DNA of 64,000 bases, taken from Branchiostoma floridae. Taxonomy: Eukaryota > Chordata > Leptocardii > Amphioxiformes > Branchiostomatidae. Below, piece by piece: positions 11,183 through 23,700 of this stretch. Positions within the stretch are counted from its first letter, which is position 1. Every line of letters begins with the position of its first letter. The stretch is from NCBI RefSeq assembly GCF_000003815.2, contig NC_049985.1, positions 18,503,610 to 18,567,609 of the forward strand, read 5' to 3'. The notes under the pieces are model-generated. The model saw only the letters and a list, made by a program, of their open reading frames with translations, made no database searches and had not been told where the DNA came from. The position numbers and the translations under genes were made by a program.

Positions 11183-11584
11183 CCATCATAAATGCGTTAA
11201 CCTATTTAAGCTTTGTCCATAATTTGTTTTGTTTTTTTTGTTTGTTGGCATCCGTCTGTCTCGGAAGACAATGGTAGGCGGACGGGTTTAAGGCGACCCG
11301 TCTGCCTGGCCTGCACTTCGGTTTTTATGGTGAAGGAGGGTGTGCACTTCCTTCTCCACCCTCTCGTCCACTGGCGCACTAGTCCTACAGGGGCAACTGT
11401 ATGCAACTGTATACAGGGGCAACTGTAAGACGGCCCCAGCAGATGCAGGTTTGTTGTTTGGAGTTTCCGTCTCCTAGGAGGACGTCCGACCAAGGATGCA
11501 AGGGGTTCCTCCCACCCCTGACTCATGGCGTCATGGCGGGTGCGTCATGCCCGAACATGCCCCTATGGCCTGTCACTGCCACTA

Positions 11585-11665
11585 GCCGCAGCTAGGTACT
11601 CATTCACACCTGAGTTAAGTGAGGAAAGTCGTGTAAAGTGCCTTTTCCTTTTGCTACAAAGGTGT
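11585..11665. repeat. SINE-like fragment
   Basis: AGCTAGGTACTCATTC through GTGAGGAAAGTCGTGTAAAG matches parts of the repeat at 36249-36320 and 62215-62285. No tRNA-like head is left in this copy. Confidence 0.45.
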
Positions 11666-11915
11666 CATCGACCCAAGGCTGCATGTGGAGGGGCCCGGGG
11701 TTTGTGTCATGTCAGTTTGAGTCGGGAGCTGAGGTGCAAAGTGCCTTTCTTGGTGAACAACATCAGTGCATTAGGGTGTGAGCAGATACCTGTCCTACTT
11801 TACGTTTATGTTTTTGCATAATCGTCATATAACCGTATATATTGTTGTTTTTTTAGATACAACATTGTGGAGAGAGTACTAGTACCTACTAGGTAACGTT
11901 AGCACTAGTTGTTAT

Positions 11916-12012
11916 AATCAAATGATTCAGTAGATTTTTCTGGGCACACATCTGTTGTACAGGCTTTAGTTCAAACTTTGTTGTGATGATTTCAATAAAG
12001 ATTATTTTTTGT
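11916..12012 (+). pseudogene. second KLHL 3' end relic with AATAAA
   Basis: TCAAATGATTCAGTAGATTT through TTTCAATAAAGATTATTTTT matches the ends of units A and B, with the poly-A signal at 11994-11999. It sits between the start relic at 10.9 kb and the unit A body at 16.9 kb, so it marks a further lost or rearranged unit. Confidence 0.55.
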
Positions 12013-12056
12013 TGATCTGCTTGCATGCTGTCTCTCAGTATAAGGTACATCATGGA

Positions 12057-12454
12057 CAGGGCTCTTGCCAGCGTCCGTTTTTCCGTCAATTGACGGAAAT
12101 TTGCTGCGTGTGACGGAAAAATTTTAAAACCAATCTGTCATAACGGACAAAAATCCTTGGTGGAAGCTACAGGCGGCTTGGGGACGCCGTCCACGGCCGT
12201 AAAAGCCACACACTGTTTGTTTTGCTATTGTTATGATTGTTGACAATGTGTGGCCAAAGATACGATAATCTCATTAAAAAAACCGTTTTTCATTAAAAAC
12301 CCGTTTTTCAAGGTCTCAGTTCAGTCTTTCTCACTCCTGGAACTCCTTATCAAGCATTCTACGAACTTTGATGAATGAATATTTTTATTTTCGCGGTTTT
12401 CGCCACAATGGGAATTGGCTGACGGAAAAAAAATTCGAGCTGGCTAGAGCCCTG
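12057..12454. mobile_element. 398-bp hAT MITE with perfect 8-bp target duplication
   Basis: The left end is CAGGGCTCTTGCCAGC. The right end, read inward, is CAGGGCTCTAGCCAGC. The flanks ATCATGGA (12049-12056) and ATCATGGA (12455-12462) are identical. An 8-bp duplication and CAGGG ends are hallmarks of hAT transposons. No transposase is present. Confidence 0.9.
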
Positions 12455-12506
12455 ATCATGGACGCGAAACGTTCGATACGGGTGTTCCGGACCGTGTCAT
12501 ACATTT

Positions 12507-12670
12507 GTATACTCTCCAAGCAGAGGTTAGGCCCTGGCTGTTTTTTTAACGTTATTTTTAGTGGTTTTTATCAGGCTTTCTATTTTGTCATTTTTCTTGG
12601 AGTCAACCAGTCAGAGACAGCAAGATAAAATGACAAAATAGAAAGCCCGATAAAAACGGGACGGTTGAAA
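12507..12670. mobile_element. MITE fragment, TACTCTCCAAGCAGAGG family
   Basis: It begins TACTCTCCAAGCAGAGGTTA. Internally GGCTTTCTATTTTGTCA (12573-12590) is answered by TGACAAAATAGAAAGCC (12628-12646), so the element folds back. The far terminus is not found. Confidence 0.5.
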
Positions 12671-13248
12671 ATTCTAAAACCGCATTCGGACGTTACAATT
12701 GCTGTTGTTACAATCTTTTGTTCGAGGACATAACATTTTCTCAACTTCTGGTGCATTTCGCATCGAAATATGTGTTTTCTCAGGTGGGTATGACATAAAT
12801 ATAATACAACACGGTGTATTCTGTATCACCCTCGATTCCAGCCCTCTCGCGGGTACTCCTGTCAATAACTTCCATCAAAACGCTTCTGATCGCCCTCAGG
12901 TTCGGCTGACAACGCTTTCAAAAATAACAACACAGAATCACGTTTTTAGTAGTCACCAGTTTTATTAACCTTTCATATTCAAACATTCACCACCATTCCC
13001 TTGCTTTCTGAGACGTGCACGTCTGGGAATTTTAATCAAACTTTATCAACTGTTAATCTAAATGATTATCTCCACCCAAATACCTTTCTGATACTAGTAT
13101 TTTCCAACGGATCCGGACTGAGTGAAATAGTTTAGTTTCCTGATAACAAATGGATGTACCATATTTAGTATCTCTCAGTTTTAAGTCCAGAAACAAGACT
13201 TGACTGCACAGATATTCATACATAGACAACATTTGAAAAACCTCTATA

Positions 13249-13641
13249 CACCTTTCTCACGCGGCGGCCATGATAGATCCAAGAAGAGGTCAATGAGGCA
13301 AACAGACAAAACTTATTTCTAAAATCAGGTCCCATTTAGTTTTCCCCCAAACCACGCAAGTTTTCATGATATAGGATGGAATAATAAATATTACAAGAAG
13401 TGTTATGCACCGAAAAATGTAGCAATTTAGAGTAGTGTAGACTGACCCCATAGTCCATTAAGAGATGCAAAATAAAAACATAATAATGCACATTTTTAAC
13501 GAATTTGCAGCCATTCACTTATTGGTCGATTTCCTAATTGGCAGGCTACCATTGGTCGAACTGCTAATTATGAAGAACAGCCTTTTGTTTGCCACATTGA
13601 ACTCGTTTTAGATCTATCATGGCCGCCGCGTGAGAAAGGTG
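13249..13641. mobile_element. 393-bp MITE (family T1) with a likely empty site at 56.4 kb
   Basis: The inverted ends CACCTTTCTCACGCGGCGGC and GCCGCGTGAGAAAGGTG are flanked by TA (13247-13248, 13642-13643). The host sequence on both sides continues uninterrupted in the repeat at 56227-56590, where this element is absent. That gives a near-empty-site comparison. Confidence 0.85.
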
Positions 13642-13837
13642 TATTGTCGTAACTGACAATTATGATTGGTAGCAAACCCCTTTGGAGTATGTAATTAAGA
13701 TTCCGCTCATTGTTGAGGAATACAGAAGTGATATTGAGTGTCATTTTCTTGTTTTTCTCGTAGTGTTTTATCCCCAGGGAGACATACACCTGAAGGGCCT
13801 ACTGCAATTATGCAGGAGAGTAATCATGCACAAAGCT

Positions 13838-14726
13838 TTACCTAAGAAGGACCTCGCAGCCCTTTGCGCAGCGTGTGTCCTTGCAGTAATTTAAGCAGTT
13901 GACATATTCCTGAACGCTGCGCTTTTTCAGCTCCAGCTCCCGCAAGTCTGTTAATTTGGACAGAAGAAGAAATGTCAGAAATGTAGGAAATACAAATGTC
14001 AAGCTGAGGTGAGACAGAGCTGCAAAATTGACAACAATCCACGAGAGTGAAAAGCAGTTAAAGAGCATTACGTCAAAGTTATGACGCCAAAATGGAAATT
14101 ATGACCCAGTACAGCCCAGCTCAGACGTACCTTCTGCCTCAGCCTCCAGGTCCTCATCTTCATCAGGCTGGTCTCGCTTCTCCATCTCCAGTTGTTCTGT
14201 TGGGCCAGGGGAAAACATACAGGAGATGTTAGAACAGTGAACAGTCATGTTTGTACTCATCAACAACCATATTAATATTGACAGCACTAGTTTTCTCAAA
14301 TCAGGTCAAAAGCGGGGGCGGGGAAGCCCCCAACACAAACTGCAGCCCCTACTAGCCCGAGCTGACACTTACAGATATTTTTTCCCGAACTATATTGGAG
14401 TGGAACTCCCTGCCTGGCACGGTCGTGTCCAGCGCCCCACAGTGGTTCCTTCCCCGTACCAGGATGGAGGCTTGCCCGCCTGAGCCCGGAGCATACACTT
14501 AGCCCCCCCCCCCCCCACTTAGCCCTGTGGTTATCTGGTGGTAGTATCAATGTAGATGTAGATGCAGATGTAGATGTAGATGTAATAAAAAAAGTGCACC
14601 TTCTATCCCGGCCACCAAGTCTTCTATCTCAGTCAGCAGGCCTTGCAGACCCTCCTCACGCGGGGCAGGGAAGGCCGCGGCGAGCGCGAGGCAGCCGAGC
14701 AGAACCAGACACATGGATATCTTCAT
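13838..14726 (-). CDS. small secreted peptide precursor, unknown family (100 aa)
   Basis: Three coding exons on the minus strand, 14726-14600, 14196-14131 and 13947-13838, join in frame with GT-AG sites, and both introns are phase 1. The start ATG at 14726 follows a splice acceptor (AG at 14749-14748). Residues 1-19 form a clear signal peptide (MKIS, then CLVLLGCLALAAA) with a likely cut near FPAP. Residues about 24-73 are an acidic spacer rich in Glu and Asp. Residues 72-74 are Lys-Lys-Arg, a proprotein-convertase site. The final 26 residues hold four cysteines spaced CX3CX4CX3C and end before TAA at 13840-13838. The pattern resembles a neuropeptide, hormone or host-defence peptide precursor. 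The paired CX3C motifs would allow a two-disulfide helical hairpin. I recognise no family. Inferred from architecture only. Confidence 0.7.
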
Positions 14727-15819
14727 CTTTCAGCGGTCTGATGGACTCTGAGGAAAGATTATCAAACAGAATCCAACGTTACAAACGAGACAATCATGTA
14801 TGTGTGTAATAAATAAAGGCAGATTGCAGGGAATTTTCGGTTTGTGCTGGTTGCTCGAGCACTGTACAAGATGAAAGTCTGACATTTTAGTAAGTAGTTA
14901 CCTTTTCACATTTTCTTCTCGTGTGTATTTTGATTTGAATACCCGTAAACCTGTGAGACAATTTCCGTTAGGTTTTGTTGTAGAAATATGACACCATTGC
15001 CTTTTTAACAGCTGGCATATGCATACTTTTCGAACAAGCAAACAAACCAGTTTTTTTTTTCTTCTTTTACGCTAATCTCATCGATCAATGGGAAAACGCC
15101 CGGGGCGTATCGGAGACGGCTGCCTGAGAACGGAGGTGTACGACTGCTTTGAACAATGGTTGGTTGCAGGTTGTAGAAAAACTGTGATTTCCAACATGAA
15201 GAATTGCTTTTCAACTGGCCGCAGTCAAATTCTCGACTGCACGACACCAGTTTGAGTTGAGAAATTAAAGGGCTTATTGTAGGATTTGGGCGCCAAAGCC
15301 ACAGATACATGTATGTGAAAAATCTCAATTCAGATAAACATTTGGAAAAATAATCCAAAACATAGGCGCATCGTTTTTTCACATTTCAAGTGCTGGTCAA
15401 CAAGGCGAAAGTCCTCTAAGACAAAGTTCGGAAATTTGGCTTGATGAGTAAATAAAACAATCATCTGCTAATGTTATTTGAACGGGCAACTTAAAAACAA
15501 TGATATTATCAAGAATTTTTTGATAGACCAATCCAAAATCTTATAACAAGTTTTAAAAATTGTCACCGAGGCCTCGCCGAATTTAAGCGCAGCTTCCAGG
15601 GGCCCGCAAACGTCGGTCGAGCACTTACGGATCCCAAAAGATTGCTCACGTTTTGGCACGTAGACAGCACGTATTTTCACGTACGGCGGGTTGTGCCCTT
15701 AGCTTAAGGTTGGTCTGGTATATAAACGCTTGAACAAAACAAACAAATAAACAGAGAAGAAATGCCAGTTGCAAACATGACACAAAGTGCCGTTCAGCTG
15801 CCACGGTGTTGGTACTTAC

Positions 15820-15905
15820 TGAGTTTCTTGTCAGGACGTTTGCGGTGAGACTGCAGTCGTCTGGAGTCTTCTTTCTTCAACACTTCTTCTCGGGTCTAGA
15901 AGCAG
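15820..15905 (-). other. probable 5' UTR exon of the secreted peptide gene
   Basis: On the minus strand the segment ends ...AACTCA with a consensus donor GTAAGT (15819-15814). The next acceptor on this strand with a suitable tract is the one at 14749-14748, just before the start codon. The 5' edge is a guess. An octamer motif ATGCAAAT (15959-15966) lies about 55-60 bp further upstream, a common promoter element. Confidence 0.45.
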
Positions 15906-16521
15906 AAGTGGGGAGTGGCGATTTACGGGGCTCTTTTCAACTGTCCGGACCCGGTGATATGCAAATGGTAGTTATTGGAGACGTTACGCAAACTAATTTC
16001 CTAAGCAGTTGTCTACTCAACGTTACGCAAACTAATTTCCTAAGCAGTTGTCTACTCAAGTTATACAATCTTTCACGTGATGGCGTGCTGATAACCAGTC
16101 AACAACTTTTGTTCCAATTTTATCATTTTCTTGAGGCTGTAGACACGTGCGTTGGGCACACGATTATCTGTATTCAGTTTGATTGTATGTTCATCGTTAC
16201 AAAAGTGAGGGAAAAGATCACCACCAAACATATTTTCTATGCATCAGACAGAGTTTAGTACTACCCTGTGTGGGGATGTAGCGCCGAAGGGCCTGGGCGT
16301 TTCCTTAAGCCAAATACATTAATATTCATGAGTGTGTGACCTTTTGGATCAACAGTTTTTCTAAACTAGATTGAATTGAGAGTTTAAATCTTTTGATAAA
16401 AAGTTCTAAACACACCTGACACGGACATCATCATTTTCAACATCTTTCAGTCAATGTTACAAAGTTGCGGGTCACGCGTTTGAAAGCCATGTTATTATCT
16501 CCATGAAAAATGGAGATATAG

Positions 16522-16621
16522 NNNNNNNNNNNNNNNNNNNNNNNNNNNNNNNNNNNNNNNNNNNNNNNNNNNNNNNNNNNNNNNNNNNNNNNNNNNNNNN
16601 NNNNNNNNNNNNNNNNNNNNN
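16522..16621. other. assembly gap (100 N)
   Basis: Run of exactly 100 N, probably a gap of unknown size. The missing exons of KLHL unit A could be affected by it. Confidence 1.
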
Positions 16622-16739
16622 AAAAAAAAGCGCCGGGTCCGGGAAAGGCAGGCACGCGTCATGCTGCGGTCACCTAGAGGATCCCCTATGCTCATTTCGG
16701 ATATTTGTCGGTTGTACCCGTACGGGTACGACATTAGCT

Positions 16740-16856
16740 ACAGTGCTTGTAAATTGTAGTCTGCACCGTACTATAGGTTTAGAGTCGTCGAACCACCTTA
16801 CTTTGGGGTCCTTAACCATGTAAATCCCCATAGGCGAAAAACTGTGTTCTGAGACC
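16740..16856 (-). mobile_element. terminal fragment of a GGTCTC-ended element abutting KLHL exon 4
   Basis: This is the reverse complement of 60823-60935, one end of the complete element at 60823-61298. Its terminal GAGACC lies at 16851-16856, and KLHL exon 4 sequence (TCAACCTGCTGACC) starts right there, with the first part of the exon and its acceptor missing. Confidence 0.75.
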
Positions 16857-19199
16857 TCAACCTGCTGACCTCAGACGACATGGCAGCCATTTTGGAACAC
16901 CCCCTAGTCAGGGAGGATCCTGGGAGTTCTGAGGTCGTCAGGAATGTGGTACAGAAGGGGAATCCCGACCTGAAACCGAGGCTTGGGATGACGACAGAAA
17001 TGGCTCTGATGTTTGTGTACTACGATACAGAGATGTATGTACTTACTTCTTCTCCTTATGGCTTTCTATGTCAGAGACTGTCTTTGTTATGTGGTCTAGC
17101 AATGCATATTTCCACCATCTCAGTCATGAAGATACATTCACCTTATACTGGAGCACATTGCTCCGAGGCAACTAGTAGAAGATGATATTTCATAGATGAC
17201 ATCAGTTGAAGAAACGTCTGAATTTTTGATCCAGTTTCATTGACGGTTTGCGGTGTATTTTATCCAGGACTGACTGTGACATGCTCTTCATGAACCCTCA
17301 GCAAGGGAAGTACATCAGCTGCAGCTACGATCCTAACATCCTCCGTCTTGCTAGAGGCGGCACAGTCACCAGTGATAACAACATCTACATCCTCGCTTGT
17401 GAGTCCGAGGAGTCTGATCGGTTGTTCCTGTTTCAGTACAGCCACGCAGAGAACGTGTGGGAACGTGTTGGTGTGTCCTCACCAACTGAGACACTGGCAC
17501 TGGCTACTAATGGGGAGCGCTTCCACTATCTCCTTGTTGGAGTTGATCAGGTTTTGTACTACCTCGCCATAGAATGGACGTTAGGTAATACATATAACCT
17601 GTTGCGTATGGCAAAGTACAACCGGCACACGGACCAGTGGCAGGAGCGTTCACACCTGGAACTTAACAAAAGGTGTTGCCAAATGGTGGCATTGTCATGT
17701 GGTCCAAACTTGTATTTCTTCCCAATCAACCTAACTGAAGTTTATTGCTACATTCCAAGCCAGGACAGTTGGTGCAAACGGACCCCGCCAAGGATCAATA
17801 CCTACATCTGCACAGCCGTTGCCATGGGAACAGAGATTTTCTGTACAGGCCGGGACCGTGACGTCACCCAGCTGATGGTGTACAACACGGTCTCAGACAG
17901 CTGGTACGAACTGTCAGGCTGGCCAAACCCTGAAGTCCTATCTCCTCATCTTTACGTTTTCCCCAGGCTTTTCGTACTAGAGAACCAGCTATCACCAGTC
18001 GGTTCAAATCCGGAAGTACATTTTCCGTTTTGATCGCAGCCAATGTTGAAATCCTATTTTTTCAACTTTTTTCTTCCAGGACATACATCAAAGTTTTACG
18101 TACCATTGGAAAGCTCATGTTATCCTGAGTATCAGGCTACTTTTTTTAGTGTCCTAACGTACAAATTTCTTGAGATATTTGACTTTAAAAATTGCTTTTC
18201 CCGCGGTCTGAACATAAGTTCCCGCAGGAAATTCTTGTTCCCGCGGGACTGAGCAGGTTGTTCCTTCGGGTTTCAAAGCTTACCCCGATTGCAGACCGCA
18301 TACAATCAACACCATGAAAATCACTGAATTAATTAGAATCACACCTGGTTAGCTTGTGTAATTAGCACGTGTATGACCAATTCAGTATGTCTAGGAGAGG
18401 CCGACGGGATGAACAGGAAATCCTCGGGACCTGTCCCCCAACAGAAGCTGTTTTTTCTGCATCATGAGCTAGCTGACTCAAAAGAAGGCATTGCTTGACT
18501 TCAACGCTCAATATAGACATAACAAATGTCATCTTTGAAAGGATAGCACTATAGATGGTCCAATATATGTGTTTGTTTTGTTTTGTTTTGTTTTTTCAAT
18601 CACACAAGACTTTGGCCATTACATTCTCTCTCCATGGTTTGTAACATAACATTGAGGTGCCTGAGTTGGCTCAGTTGGTGTACAGTTTTTCCTGACATCA
18701 GGGTGGAGATGTTGAGACAGTTTAATTTGCTTTGATTTTTATTAACCTTTAGCCCATTTGGGCTCATCTTCCAAGATTCAAAACAATCAACATGACTATA
18801 CAACATACATTTTAAAAAATACAACAATCAACAATCAAAGTATTTACAATAGAGCACAGTGTCTCAGGTCAAAGGTCTTAGAGATACAATGTTTGAGATG
18901 GCTTGTCTAAAACTGGACAATGTGCAGTGACTTATTGTCAGATGGCAATGAGTCCCAGAGTATAATTGCTTTTTACAGGAAGGTACGTTTTATAATGTTT
19001 TAGGTTTGGGTAGTCGAAAGTTGTCAAATGGATACAGAAAATGTAGTGTTGTACATGTGGGATGAATTTAATTTAACTGGTCTGAAGGAATTGTACACAT
19101 TTTGTGGTTCGTGGCTTGTGAGGGTTTTGAAGAACATTTAATCAGAGTAATTAAAGAGAATTTTTTGAAAAGCTTGTCAAAAAAAAAGGTTGAAAAGGT

Positions 19200-19422
19200 T
19201 GGACCTCTGCAGGTCTCCCTCACACATCTCTGAGAGGTGTGAGGAAAGGCGTGAAAGGCGTGAATAAATTTGTCATGATATGGACCGTTCGGGTCATGAT
19301 ATGGGCCGTTCGGTTCCATATAATGGATCGACGGTTTCACAGTCAGAAAGGATTTGGATTGATGATTATAAGGCACACTGCAATCCCCTTAGACTGTTGA
19401 CTGTAAAACAGTCATTGCTTCT
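19200..19422. repeat. left inner inverted repeat of the 7.1-kb element
   Basis: Runs from GTCTCCCTCACACATCTC to AAACAGTCATTGCTTC and mirrors 24520-24735. It contains paired TCATGATATGG/CCGTTCGG units. Identity is high by eye. Confidence 0.85.
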
Positions 19423-19589
19423 GCCCAGGGGTAGTATTAGACCAAGGAGGTTTGTTTATACCCAGCTGGGGGTATTAGACTTGAAAAGGCCATGACAACA
19501 AGCAATTTTGTCTCCTTTTTGCCTTTTAGTGACTGACTACAGTCATGTATATCATAATTTGTCTTATGTCGCCAATCCAAAGTTAGCAA

Positions 19590-19686
19590 CAATAGCAACT
19601 GAGACAAAATCTGACAAAATAGAAAGCCCAACAAAATCGTCCATAAACTGCCAGAGCCATAACCTCTACTTGGAGAGTATGGATTT
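19590..19686. mobile_element. MITE fragment, TACTCTCCAAGCAGAGG family (inverted)
   Basis: GACAAAATAGAAAGCCCAAC then CATAACCTCTACTTGGAGAGTA is the reverse complement of the starts at 10921 and 12507. It is nested inside the 7.1-kb element. Confidence 0.5.
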
Positions 19687-19928
19687 CTTAGTCTGTGTCT
19701 ATTTGCTGGAAGTAGTAATATTCATGTCTGGTGGAGCACTGGTCAAATTCCGGTGTTTTGCAGTTAGAAGTGATGTGCTGCCCTGGGTGCCTCTAAAGAC
19801 TCTGGGTCTGCATGGCGGGTTGTGACAACGAGTTATGCTGTCAGAATTCAGAAGAACACCCTACGTATTACTCTAAATCAACGAAGGCCATTATGATGAA
19901 TCTGGTTGCCTCACTACGAATTACGTAG

Positions 19929-20028
19929 NNNNNNNNNNNNNNNNNNNNNNNNNNNNNNNNNNNNNNNNNNNNNNNNNNNNNNNNNNNNNNNNNNNNNNNN
20001 NNNNNNNNNNNNNNNNNNNNNNNNNNNN
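19929..20028. other. assembly gap (100 N)
   Basis: Run of 100 N inside the 7.1-kb element, so its true length is unknown. Confidence 1.
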
Positions 20029-20608
20029 TAACAATAGGCTGCCTACACCTTACCGAAAAGAACATGCAGACCCTCTGTAAACCTTTCCTCACTGACCTCA
20101 TTAGTTAACTCCAAGACTTACTGATGATACAGTAATAATGGATGAATCTAGTCATGATAGCATGCCACAAATAAAGATGATAATAAATAGTTGTATTTCT
20201 TGGCTTTTCCAGTTTGTTCTGTTTTTCACTGAACTTAGCCTAGTCTTGAATTGATGGCTTAAACTTTTTAAGACAGGGAAAAGCCTGTCGTAGAACACTG
20301 TTTTTTTACACACAGAGATAACACTACGGTTACTCAAGGAGCTATCATCACAAATGAATGATGAAAGCTCCTTGAGTTACTTTAACTGTAATTATTGTTG
20401 TATGGCAGTTTTTTTCCTGGTTCTGTCAAGCTCTCAAGGTGTTTTGTCAAGTGTGCAACAGGAATTTGAATGATAAAGCCTGCCCAGCATTGACACCTCT
20501 CTTGGCTCCCTATTGTCATGTATGTACTAGCTATAGGTGGAGACATTAGCACAGAAGCTATTACCTTATTCCATTAAAACCATTAAAGATGTTATTGTGG
20601 GTTTGGCA

Positions 20609-20763
20609 TAATCTCCAAGCAGATCTTGCTGTGGCAAATGGGAAAAAAAATAGCCGGCAGAGGAGTTATTGGCCACAGCCTTCGCTGTGGTCGCTGTGGT
20701 CAATAACTCCTCTGCCGGCTAAACTTCTTCCCATTTGCCACAGCAAGATCTGCTTGGAGATTA
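20609..20763. mobile_element. 155-bp palindromic MITE with 9-bp target duplication (family M9)
   Basis: The element starts TAATCTCCAAGCAGATCTTG and ends with its complement, folding into one near-perfect hairpin around 20686. GGTTTGGCA flanks it on both sides (20600-20608, 20764-20772). The same termini and a 9-bp duplication occur at 50596-51025. Nine-bp duplications suggest the Mutator (MULE) group. Confidence 0.9.
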
Positions 20764-20799
20764 GGTTTGGCAGACAAATTTGACATTTGTGTCTCAAGT

Positions 20800-23700
20800 T
20801 TTGTGAGGTCAAGTAGGTTATAATTTGGCAGAAGTAGAGAAGAGATTCTGCTCATTCCAATTATGTACTAGACTAAATGATAATTACCAAAATATTTGTG
20901 CAATATATGAACACATTTTACTCTTCAGATTTGACAAATAATGACCGAGACCAGCTTGTTGCAGATGGCTAACAGTAACAAAATTTTCACAGGATGTAGA
21001 GAAGACTGAGAGAAGACTGCCTACTTTTTAGAAAAGCTTTCCAGAAAATAAGAATACACTTCAGATTATTTGAAATTAATCAATTTTAAAGTTTGTCCAT
21101 TTTGATAAAATTTAGGCAGTACGTATGAATTCAACAGTCAATATCTAACTTTCTGATAGTAAAATAAATTTTCCAGAAATAATTCACGCAAACACACTTG
21201 TGTATTCTTTGCATGTCATTATATCATAGGTTTTTATTATACAAGCTTGTCTTTGCCTTTCAAGTTTACATGCTTGGATTTTTTAGTTTTTGTATGTGTG
21301 AATCTGACAACCCCAATCGTCATGTTGACAGGGCCATTATTATCAATAGTAATTGTTTTTAGCACCTTGGCCCAAAGTAATTACCTGTATTCATCTTTAA
21401 TTATGCATAGAATGCAGTCAGGGACACTTTGATTGGTCATTTCATTACTCATGGCCTGAAATGTCTGGTCGTAATTTCTTTGTCCAGTCGAGGAGCTTTT
21501 TTAACCTCCTTTCTCCAGCACTTGGAATTATTTCTTGATAGAAGAAAATGATCAAAGTCAACGATCTAGAGCTATGTTAGCTTTCAAAAAGAAGTAAACG
21601 ACTAGTGAACTAATTCTTAGCAGGTGTTTTCATGTACTATTTTAGGAGATGGAAACTCACCTCAGCATATTACATTGAATCAAGAAGGGTATACGGTATA
21701 CCTGCCTAAAACCCCCTTCTACGAATATATGTTAAACTTTAAAATAATGTGTTCCACAATGTAGGGAAAATGCATTGGTGTCCACAAATTAAACAGAAAT
21801 TCACAAAATTCCCTACACGAAAACAAATTACAAAAACACACTATGAATTTCTTGATGTTCGGCTTCTTTAAAACAAAATTTAATGTAAAGATAGGCTCTC
21901 GAATTTTGATAAAACATGACAGAAGCTAAACAATGTCTTCAGTATGGCCGACACAACAACTACAAAATTATGCATAGCTTACAGTCATTGAAATTAAAGC
22001 TTTGAAAACAATCCTCGAGAAAGAAAAGGAGATGATAATCTACAGCTATATGCAAGGAGCTATCATCAACTATATTCCATAGGCAGTGTTGGGAAATTGC
22101 ATTGGCTTCAACAACACAGCACTGTTCACAAGATTCACAATAGGGAAAATAGACAATACACTACAAAGCAAAACAATGAGCTTTCATCTGTACAAAGGTA
22201 AAGAATTTAGGTTTTGAATTTGTGCAGAGATAAAATGACAGACCTAGAAGCCAAACAAACAATGTTTTCATATATGGTGGACACAACAAGTACACATTGT
22301 ATAACAATAGGAAACACTTAGTCTAACACTGTGAGGCAAACCCGTTTTTAATGGAGCATTGCGTGTTTTATAACCATTCCGTGTTCTGTGACCCTGACCT
22401 GGAGTCGCTATCTGTTAAATACGCGCAACTCCAGAAAAACGTACATTAGCAACGCAAAAAATGCCTAAAACTAGCCCGACTGCGGAATCTACTCGGAGAT
22501 TACTATGATAGGAATGGAGACTTGTTGAATCCAAGGAGATTGAAATCCTTGCTGAATCCTTCCCTTTTTGTAGATAACTCCACAAAAATTAATATTAGCT
22601 TAGACAGCGTAACTTCATACTAGGGTTTATTTACAAGTAATGAGGTTTATACTTAGTACAAGCACAAGGTGAGTGAATGGATATTGTATATACATGACCT
22701 GAGGCAGACGTTGAAGACGCGAGTCTACAATCAATCACCAAAGCGGATGTACTTTATATTTCGAGTCTTGTTTAGAAGCAAACTTTTGATACACATGTCA
22801 AGCTTATTGCATATTTTGTATCAGTCGGAAACCTGGGGCTTTAATAATGCAAATCCTGTCAATCGAATCGCTTCGAAACTGATGAAAATGCCTAAGTTCT
22901 TATACACTTAGCCCTACACTACACTTAGCAGAATGGGAGTTCCCCATTCAAACGGAAGCTTCTCTCAACCAAGTAAATGTGCCAAGCCTGTTTGTCTTCT
23001 GTCTGTTACGGCAACAATGGCCGAATACACATTTCATATTGAAGGACAGACGGTTGCCGTCTACAGTTATTATGGTTTATGTATAAGTCTGACTCCTGAA
23101 AGGAACATCAAGATTAGCAAAATTATGAAGGTCGGTCTCGTGACTTTGTACAGAAGAATTTATCGGGTGTTCATTTTTTTTGTTAGCAAAGAAGTGTGTA
23201 TGATATACTAGTATTGTGAATGTCTCATGTGTCAGAGCAAGGAGGTTGGTCAGACATGTACTTATCTGATCCACCTGCACAATTGTGCCAATTGGAAGAT
23301 GAGCCAAACAAGACTAGCTTCTTAGTGGGATTTTATGTGCCATCTGGGCAGTTAACATTAGGTAATAATGTTATCATTGTCTATTATTATTCTCTATACT
23401 TGTTGAACTATTTCAAATTAAACTACATTTCTCAATCTTGGGACTTCGTGTATTCGGCCCCCAAAGATTATAGTGGACTGATCGTCAGCTAGCTGTTTGG
23501 ATACAGGAACAATCCAAGGGCTCTGGTTGGATAGGGGTGTTTGAAGAGTAGGTCCAGTCTGGAATAGAATTTGTGGGAAAATGCTTTTGACAGTTGCCAG
23601 GCCAGAGTAGTAATTGACGGCAAGGCTTTCCCGTCTGAAATTTCAATTCTTGAGATAATGGTGTATCTTTTTTTCACTCTCCCATAACATTACACATGAC

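Noticed and set aside
12452-12480. Fourth hammerhead (CTGATCA ... GAAACG)
   Set aside because: CTGATCA arises from the tip of a hAT element joined to its target duplication, and there is no stem II.
17248-17267. Start codon for a kelch-only protein in unit A
   Set aside because: The ATG-like start lies in the intron before a good acceptor at 17267. The exon boundary explains the frame better.
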